From positions 7,006,001-7,070,000 of the forward strand of contig NZ_CP053985.1 of the NCBI RefSeq assembly GCF_013267355.1: DNA of 64,000 nt, in the 5' to 3' direction. This document shows, in pieces, positions 59,934 through 64,000 of the stretch; the stretch's first letter is position 1; each line of letters starts with the position of its first letter. Position numbers and translations under genes: made by a program. The notes under the pieces were generated by a model. The model ran no database searches and had not been told where the DNA came from. It saw nothing but the letters and a program-made list of their open reading frames with translations. The stretch is from Achromobacter pestifer. Lineage in GTDB: Bacteria; Pseudomonadota; Gammaproteobacteria; Burkholderiales; Burkholderiaceae_B.

Positions 59934-61670
59934 ATGTCCATGCAGCACTCGCCGTCCTCCCCTGCCCGGCCGTATCGGGCAGCCATCCGCCGATCCACTG
60001 GCATCGCCGCGCTGCTGGGCGTATTGCTCGCGCCCATGGCAGCCGTCGCGGCCGCCTGCGCGCCCATCGTTCTGGACGGCCAGTCGCTTACCCTGGCGCA
60101 GATCGAATCCGTGGCCAGGCAAGGCTGCGGCGTGACGCTGGCCGATGAGGCCATGCGGCGCGCGCAACGCTCCTACGACCTGCTGCTGGCCTACGCGCGC
60201 CTGGACCGCCCCGTATACGGACTGAACCGGGGGGTCGGGTTGAACAAGGATCAGACCATTTTCAAAGGAGGAGAAATTTCGCCCGAGGTGCGCAGATTGT
60301 CGGAGCAGTTCAACCGCAACCTGCTGCGTTCGCACAGCGCGGCCTACGGCGCCGAGGCGCCTCGGGAGCTCACTCGGGCGGCCATGCTCATCCGGCTGAA
60401 CACCGCGCTGTTCGGCGGCTCCGGATTGCAGCCTGCCGTGCTGCGCCAGTACGCCGAGTTTCTCAATCGCGGCATCACCCCAGTGATGTTCGGCGAAGGC
60501 TCGGTCGGCGAAGCCGACATCACGATACTTCCGCAGATCGGGTTGGCGATGATGGGCGAAGGCCAGGCCTATTACCGCGGCCAGCGCTTGCCCGCGGCGC
60601 AGGCGTTGCGCCAGGCTGGCCTCGACCCGGTGCAGCCCTTCGGCAAGGACGCCTTGGCCATCGTCAGTTCCAACGCCTACGGCGCCGCCGTCGCGTCGCT
60701 GGCGGCGCTGGATGCCGCCAGGTTGCTTGCCCTGGCCGACACCGTCGCCGCACTGTCGCTCGAAGGGCTGAACGGCAACCTGGCGCCGGTACTGTCCGCA
60801 TCGCAGGCCCAACGCCCCTACGAGGGGCAAGCGAGTACGGCCGGACACATCAGAACCCTATTGCGTGGCAGCTCCCTGTGGCAGCAGGACCCGCAGCGCG
60901 CGCTGCAGGATCCATTGAGCTTTCGCACAGTGAGCCAGGCCCACGGCGCGGCGCGAGACATGTTGGATCTGCTGCAGCGGCAACTGCTGCTGCAGATCAA
61001 CAGTTCCGACGACAACCCCACCGTGGCGCTGGATGCCCAGCCCGGCGAGCATGCCGAAGCTTACGAATTGCAGTTCTACGTCACGGAAGGCCCGGTTCGA
61101 GGCGCCGTGCTGCCCAACGCCGGTTTCGATCCCAGCGCCTGGGCACTGCCTTTGCAGGGCATGGGCGTAGCCTTGTCCCAGGTAGCGCAATTGTCTGCCC
61201 AGCGCACGCTGCGGCTGACCGACACCGCATTCACGGGCCTCCCCCGGTTTCTCAGCCCGGGCAACGGTGCCATCGGCTATGGCCCGATTCAGAAAACGGT
61301 GTCGTCGCTTGCGGCAGAGGTAAGAATGCTGGCGTTGCCGATGGTGACCGACGTGCAGCCCCAGGCTGGAAATATCGAAGACGTGGGAACCAACGCGCCA
61401 GCCACGGGCCGCAGGCTGGCCGCCCAGATCGACCGGTTGACGATGCTGCTGGCGGTGGAACTGATGCACGCCGCCCAGGCCGTGGACCTGCGCGTGGCCC
61501 AGCGTCCCGATTTCATGGTCGGAGCGGGGACCAGCGCCCTCAAGCGCGAGTTCCGCAAGCAGGTCCCCTACATGGCCGAAGATCGGCGCAACGATGAAGA
61601 CATCGTCCGCGCCGTTGATTTCCTCGTGCGGCACCGCCAAGCGTTGGCAGGGGCTGGCGCGGCGCCCTGA
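59934..61670 (+). CDS. Exported histidine ammonia-lyase family protein lacking the MIO triad
   Basis: The 578-residue protein aligns with HAL/PAL enzymes: VYGLNRGVGLNKDQ (catalytic Tyr95), QDPLSFRTVSQAHGAARDMLDLL, QINSSDDNPTVALDA and AVELMHAAQAVDLR. The cofactor-forming loop, GSVGASGD in HAL, reads GSVGEAD (189-195): Ala-Ser-Gly is missing, so no MIO group can form. A signal sequence (RR at 19-20, hydrophobic 23-40) suggests export. HAL homologues without MIO include ergothionase, which eliminates trimethylamine. ATG 59934 was chosen for AGGAG 9 nt upstream. Confidence 0.85.
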   Translation: MSMQHSPSSPARPYRAAIRRSTGIAALLGVLLAPMAAVAAACAPIVLDGQSLTLAQIESVARQGCGVTLADEAMRRAQRSYDLLLAYARLDRPVYGLNRGVGLNKDQTIFKGGEISPEVRRLSEQFNRNLLRSHSAAYGAEAPRELTRAAMLIRLNTALFGGSGLQPAVLRQYAEFLNRGITPVMFGEGSVGEADITILPQIGLAMMGEGQAYYRGQRLPAAQALRQAGLDPVQPFGKDALAIVSSNAYGAAVASLAALDAARLLALADTVAALSLEGLNGNLAPVLSASQAQRPYEGQASTAGHIRTLLRGSSLWQQDPQRALQDPLSFRTVSQAHGAARDMLDLLQRQLLLQINSSDDNPTVALDAQPGEHAEAYELQFYVTEGPVRGAVLPNAGFDPSAWALPLQGMGVALSQVAQLSAQRTLRLTDTAFTGLPRFLSPGNGAIGYGPIQKTVSSLAAEVRMLALPMVTDVQPQAGNIEDVGTNAPATGRRLAAQIDRLTMLLAVELMHAAQAVDLRVAQRPDFMVGAGTSALKREFRKQVPYMAEDRRNDEDIVRAVDFLVRHRQALAGAGAAP

Positions 61671-61688
61671 CCCCTGCCGCGCTTGTAC

Positions 61689-61714
61689 GCCGTGGCCGCC
61701 TAGGCGGCCACGGC
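61689..61714. terminator. 26-bp palindrome at the convergent gene ends
   Basis: GCCGTGGCCGCC is followed by TA and then its exact complement. The palindrome overlaps the last codons of the DsbA-like isomerase gene and lies 19 bp after the lyase stop. It probably ends transcription from both sides. Confidence 0.55.
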
Positions 61715-62293
61715 CTCCTCCAGCATCTCCAGCCGGTCCTGGCCCCAGAATACCTCGCCCCGGTACACATAGGCGGGCGATCCGAACACCCCGGCTGCGA
61801 CCGCGTCGTTGGTGTTGCGGCGGTAGACGGCCTCGATGCCGGGCTCGGCCGCCGCGGCCAGCAGGGCTGGGGCGTCCAGCCCCTGCTGCTCCACGATGGC
61901 GCGCAAGGTGGCTGCGTCCGAGATGTCCTGCTCGTCGCACCATTCGGCTTTCAGGATGGCCTTGTACAACGCCGCCACCGGCAGGCCGGCGTGGTCCGCC
62001 GCGATGACGATGCGCGAGGCCAGGCTGGCATCCGGGCACATGTAGGCCGGCTGCGGATTGACGTGGGTGTCCAGCTTGCGGCACCAGCGCGCCAGTTCCG
62101 CCACCCGGTAGGCCTGGCGTTCGGGCGAACGCAGGCCCAGCAGGATGCCGCCGGTGCGGGCGTAGACCTCCGGCAGGTCCACCGGCAGGTAGCGGATTTC
62201 CGCCTGTTGGCGCGCCGCCAGCGCCTCCAGCCTGTCGGCGCCCAGGTAGGCCCAGTCGGAATTCATCCAGAAGTAGTAGTCGATGGTCTTCAT
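61700..62293 (-). CDS. DsbA-like 2-hydroxychromene-2-carboxylate isomerase family protein
   Basis: This 197-residue protein has the kappa-class GST/DsbA fold: IDYYFWMNSDWAYLGADRLEALAAR (no CxxC), LARWCRKLD, and FGSPAYVYRGEVFWGQDRLEML at the C-terminus. Such glutathione-dependent isomerases act in aromatic degradation. The gene overlaps the upstream MFS gene by 4 bp and shares its operon. Confidence 0.88.
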   Translation of the reverse strand: MKTIDYYFWMNSDWAYLGADRLEALAARQQAEIRYLPVDLPEVYARTGGILLGLRSPERQAYRVAELARWCRKLDTHVNPQPAYMCPDASLASRIVIAADHAGLPVAALYKAILKAEWCDEQDISDAATLRAIVEQQGLDAPALLAAAAEPGIEAVYRRNTNDAVAAGVFGSPAYVYRGEVFWGQDRLEMLEEAVAA

Positions 62294-63630
62294 GGCGTCC
62301 TCAAGTTGGCGCTAGCGGGCACCCGCAGGGCGCTGGCCATGGCGGACTCGCTGCGCATCAGCCAGGCGCTGAACAAGGCGATCACCCCCAGGATGCTCAA
62401 GTACCACACCACGTACTGAGGATCGCCCCCGCCCTTGGCCAGCAGCCAGGTCGCCACGATGGGCGCCAGGCCGCCGCCGATGGCGCCGGACACCTGCACC
62501 GCTAGCGAAATGCCGGTGTAGCGCACTTCGGCCGGAAACTGGCTGGAGAACAGGGTGCCTTCCGGCCCGTACAGGCAAGCGTAGACCAGACCCACCGCCA
62601 GGCATACCGCCAGGATGATCAGGCCGGTGTCGCGGGTACCCAGCAGGTGGAAAAAGACCGGCGCGCAGGCCAGGATGCCCAGGGTGCCAACCATGAACAC
62701 CCATTTGTGGCCGATCTTGTCGCCCAGCATGCCGAACAGCGGCATGGTGATCAACGCGACGGCCGCGCCCCATATGGTGGCGTCCAGCATGACAGAGCGT
62801 GCAATGCCCAGAGTGCCCGTGGCGTAGGCCAGCGAAAAGGTCACCACGGTGTAGAACCAGGTCACTTCCGCCAGCCTCGCGCCCACCACCACCAGCAGCG
62901 CGCGGCGATGGTGCTTCAATACCTCGGCCACCGGCACCTCGACCTTGGCGCCCTTCTCCTTCATCTGCTCGAAATCGGGCGACTCGGCCACCTTGACCCG
63001 GATGAACCAGCCCACCAGCAGCAGGACCACGCTGGCCAGGAACGGCAGGCGCCAGCCCCAGGCCAGCATGTCGGCCTCGGGCAAGCTGGCGACCGCGCCC
63101 ATTGCCAGCGACGACAGGATCAGGCCCGGCGCCACGCCGGCTTGCGGCAGGCTGCCGAAGAAGCCCTTCTTGCCCTCCGGCGCGTGCTCCACCGCCATCA
63201 GCACCGCTCCGCCCCATTCGCCGCCCACCGCGATCCCTTGCAGGAAGCGCATCAGCACCAGCAGCACGGCGGCCCAGTAGCCGATCTGCTCATACGACGG
63301 GATCAGCCCGATCAGGATGGTGGGCACGCCCATCAGCAACAACGTGATCAGCAGCATGGATTTGCGGCCGATCTTGTCGCCGTAATGGCCGAATATCACG
63401 CCGCCCAGCGGCCGCGCGAAGAAGCCCACGGAATAGGTGGCGAAAGCCGCCAGCGTGCCCGTCAGCGGGTCGAAGGCAGGAAAGAAGATCTTGTTGAAAA
63501 TCAGCGCGGCAGCAGTGCCATAAAGGAAAAAGTCGTACCACTCGATCGTGGTCCCCATCATGCTGGCCAGTCCGGCCGTCACGTAATCGCGGCGCGAACG
63601 CGCAGCCGCAGGCTTGGTCGTCATCATCAT
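62290..63630 (-). CDS. MFS transporter, metabolite:H+ symporter type
   Basis: This 446-residue membrane protein has twelve predicted helices and MHS-family marks (MMGTTIEWYDFFLYGTAAALIFNKIFFP, FGHYGDKIGRKSMLL, RFLQGIAVGGEWGGAVLMAVEHAPEGKKG). It probably imports an organic or aromatic acid for the class II aldolase/isomerase operon. Three tandem ATG codons begin the frame; the second or third is better spaced from GGAG. Confidence 0.9.
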   Translation of the reverse strand: MMMTTKPAAARSRRDYVTAGLASMMGTTIEWYDFFLYGTAAALIFNKIFFPAFDPLTGTLAAFATYSVGFFARPLGGVIFGHYGDKIGRKSMLLITLLLMGVPTILIGLIPSYEQIGYWAAVLLVLMRFLQGIAVGGEWGGAVLMAVEHAPEGKKGFFGSLPQAGVAPGLILSSLAMGAVASLPEADMLAWGWRLPFLASVVLLLVGWFIRVKVAESPDFEQMKEKGAKVEVPVAEVLKHHRRALLVVVGARLAEVTWFYTVVTFSLAYATGTLGIARSVMLDATIWGAAVALITMPLFGMLGDKIGHKWVFMVGTLGILACAPVFFHLLGTRDTGLIILAVCLAVGLVYACLYGPEGTLFSSQFPAEVRYTGISLAVQVSGAIGGGLAPIVATWLLAKGGGDPQYVVWYLSILGVIALFSAWLMRSESAMASALRVPASANLRTP

Positions 63631-63672
63631 GACTCCCCGAAAAAAGTGCTGGAGGAATGTAGCTGCGCGGTA

Positions 63673-64000
63673 TCAGGCGGCGGGCAGCGGCAAGGGCGGG
63701 ATGCCATGCGTCTGCCGTGCCCAGTAATTGAACGTCGCGTTGACGATCGAGGGCTTGAGCAGGTAATCGTGCGCCTCGCGCGCCAGTGCGTCGTCCACCG
63801 GCGTCAGCGGTCCGAAGGCCTGCGCGCGGATCTGCATGCGCGCCGCGCGTTCCAGGTACACCGACAGGTAGGTCGCCTCCTCGCAGGTAACGCCCGCCGT
63901 CAGGTAGCCGTGATGCGCCAGGATGATGGCGCGCTTCTTGCCCAGCGCGCCGGAGATGATCACGCCCTCCTGGTCCGCGATCGGCACGCCCGGCCATTCG
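63673..64000 (-). CDS. Class II aldolase/adducin family protein, C-terminal part (5' end outside window)
   Basis: About 109 C-terminal residues are present: GVPIADQEGVIISGALGKKRAIILAHHGYLTAGVTCEEATYLSVYLERAARMQIRA, with the metal-binding His of the AHHGYLTAG motif typical of class II aldolases. It is the first visible gene of the minus-strand operon with the MFS transporter and isomerase. Only the class can be assigned. Confidence 0.85.
   Translation of the reverse strand, partial: EWPGVPIADQEGVIISGALGKKRAIILAHHGYLTAGVTCEEATYLSVYLERAARMQIRAQAFGPLTPVDDALAREAHDYLLKPSIVNATFNYWARQTHGIPPLPLPAA

Noticed and set aside
45874..61670. Reading the cluster as an ordinary histidine utilisation (hut) operon
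   Set aside because: The lyase lacks the MIO triad and is exported, the urocanase lacks its catalytic Cys, and no HutI or HutG/HutF is present; hydantoin-type enzymes are there instead.
1..64000. CRISPR arrays, tRNA and rRNA genes
   Set aside because: No regularly spaced repeats and no tRNA or rRNA signatures were noticed on reading either strand; a dedicated tRNA and repeat search was not possible.

Overview
The window is about 67% GC, densely coded and rich in LysR and GntR regulators, Bug/TctC- and Liv-type solute-binding proteins and acyl-CoA/aromatic catabolism genes. Together with a penicillin G acylase precursor, this points to a betaproteobacterium of the Alcaligenaceae, most likely Achromobacter or a Bordetella-like relative. 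That assignment rests on gene content; no rRNA or tRNA gene was seen.

Layout. 1-2.5 kb: 3' end of an acyl-CoA ligase with a translationally coupled GntR regulator, then a LysR gene. 2.6-9.9 kb: a 1203-residue fused ABC exporter, a penicillin G acylase on the opposite strand and a divergent LysR regulator. 10-13.3 kb: TetR, LysR, a RidA-like protein and an Old Yellow Enzyme homologue. 13.3-14.4 kb: a low-GC remnant of a helicase gene. 14.5-18.3 kb: a MetR-like regulator, MesX (DUF1852), MesD (core methionine synthase) and a flavin reductase, which fits a folate- and cobalamin-independent, O2-dependent methionine synthase. 18.4-23.4 kb: Fur box, FecI-type sigma factor, FecR and a TonB siderophore receptor cut off in mid-barrel, where a lower-GC STAND-type ATPase gene faces it. 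23.4-25.8 kb: an ArsR-regulated oxidoreductase and two small exported proteins.

25.9-35.3 kb: a minus-strand operon with an extradiol dioxygenase, class II aldolase/decarboxylase, hydroxymuconic-semialdehyde dehydrogenase, complete Liv-type ABC importer and an SDR, facing a divergent GntR regulator. This fits uptake and meta-cleavage of a carboxylated catechol. 35.3-37.6 kb: an ABC exporter behind a roughly 270-nt leader that holds a 16-codon ORF and hairpins. 37.6-40.5 kb: LysE exporter with Lrp regulator; DJ-1/PfpI protein with a truncated GlxA-like AraC regulator. 40.5-45.7 kb: two divergent operons (SDR and Bug protein; cyclase, acyl-CoA ligase and GntR) around a perfect GTACGT dyad.

45.9-61.7 kb is the most interesting part. 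An orphan Liv-type binding protein, an L-carbamoylase (M20) and a hydantoinase-like protein lie beside a LysR gene and a long plus-strand operon: DUF917 protein, diverged urocanase, family III CoA-transferase, two acyl-CoA dehydrogenases, MFS transporter, exported metallo-beta-lactamase-fold protein and an exported histidine-ammonia-lyase homologue that lacks the Ala-Ser-Gly triad forming the MIO cofactor. The set fits degradation of a modified imidazole, such as ergothioneine, S-methyl-ergothioneine, methylhistidine or an imidazolepropionate-like compound, through a hydantoin to glutamate. The substrate is inferred, not proven. 61.7-64 kb: a separate minus-strand operon with a DsbA-like isomerase, an MFS transporter and the 3' end of a class II aldolase gene.
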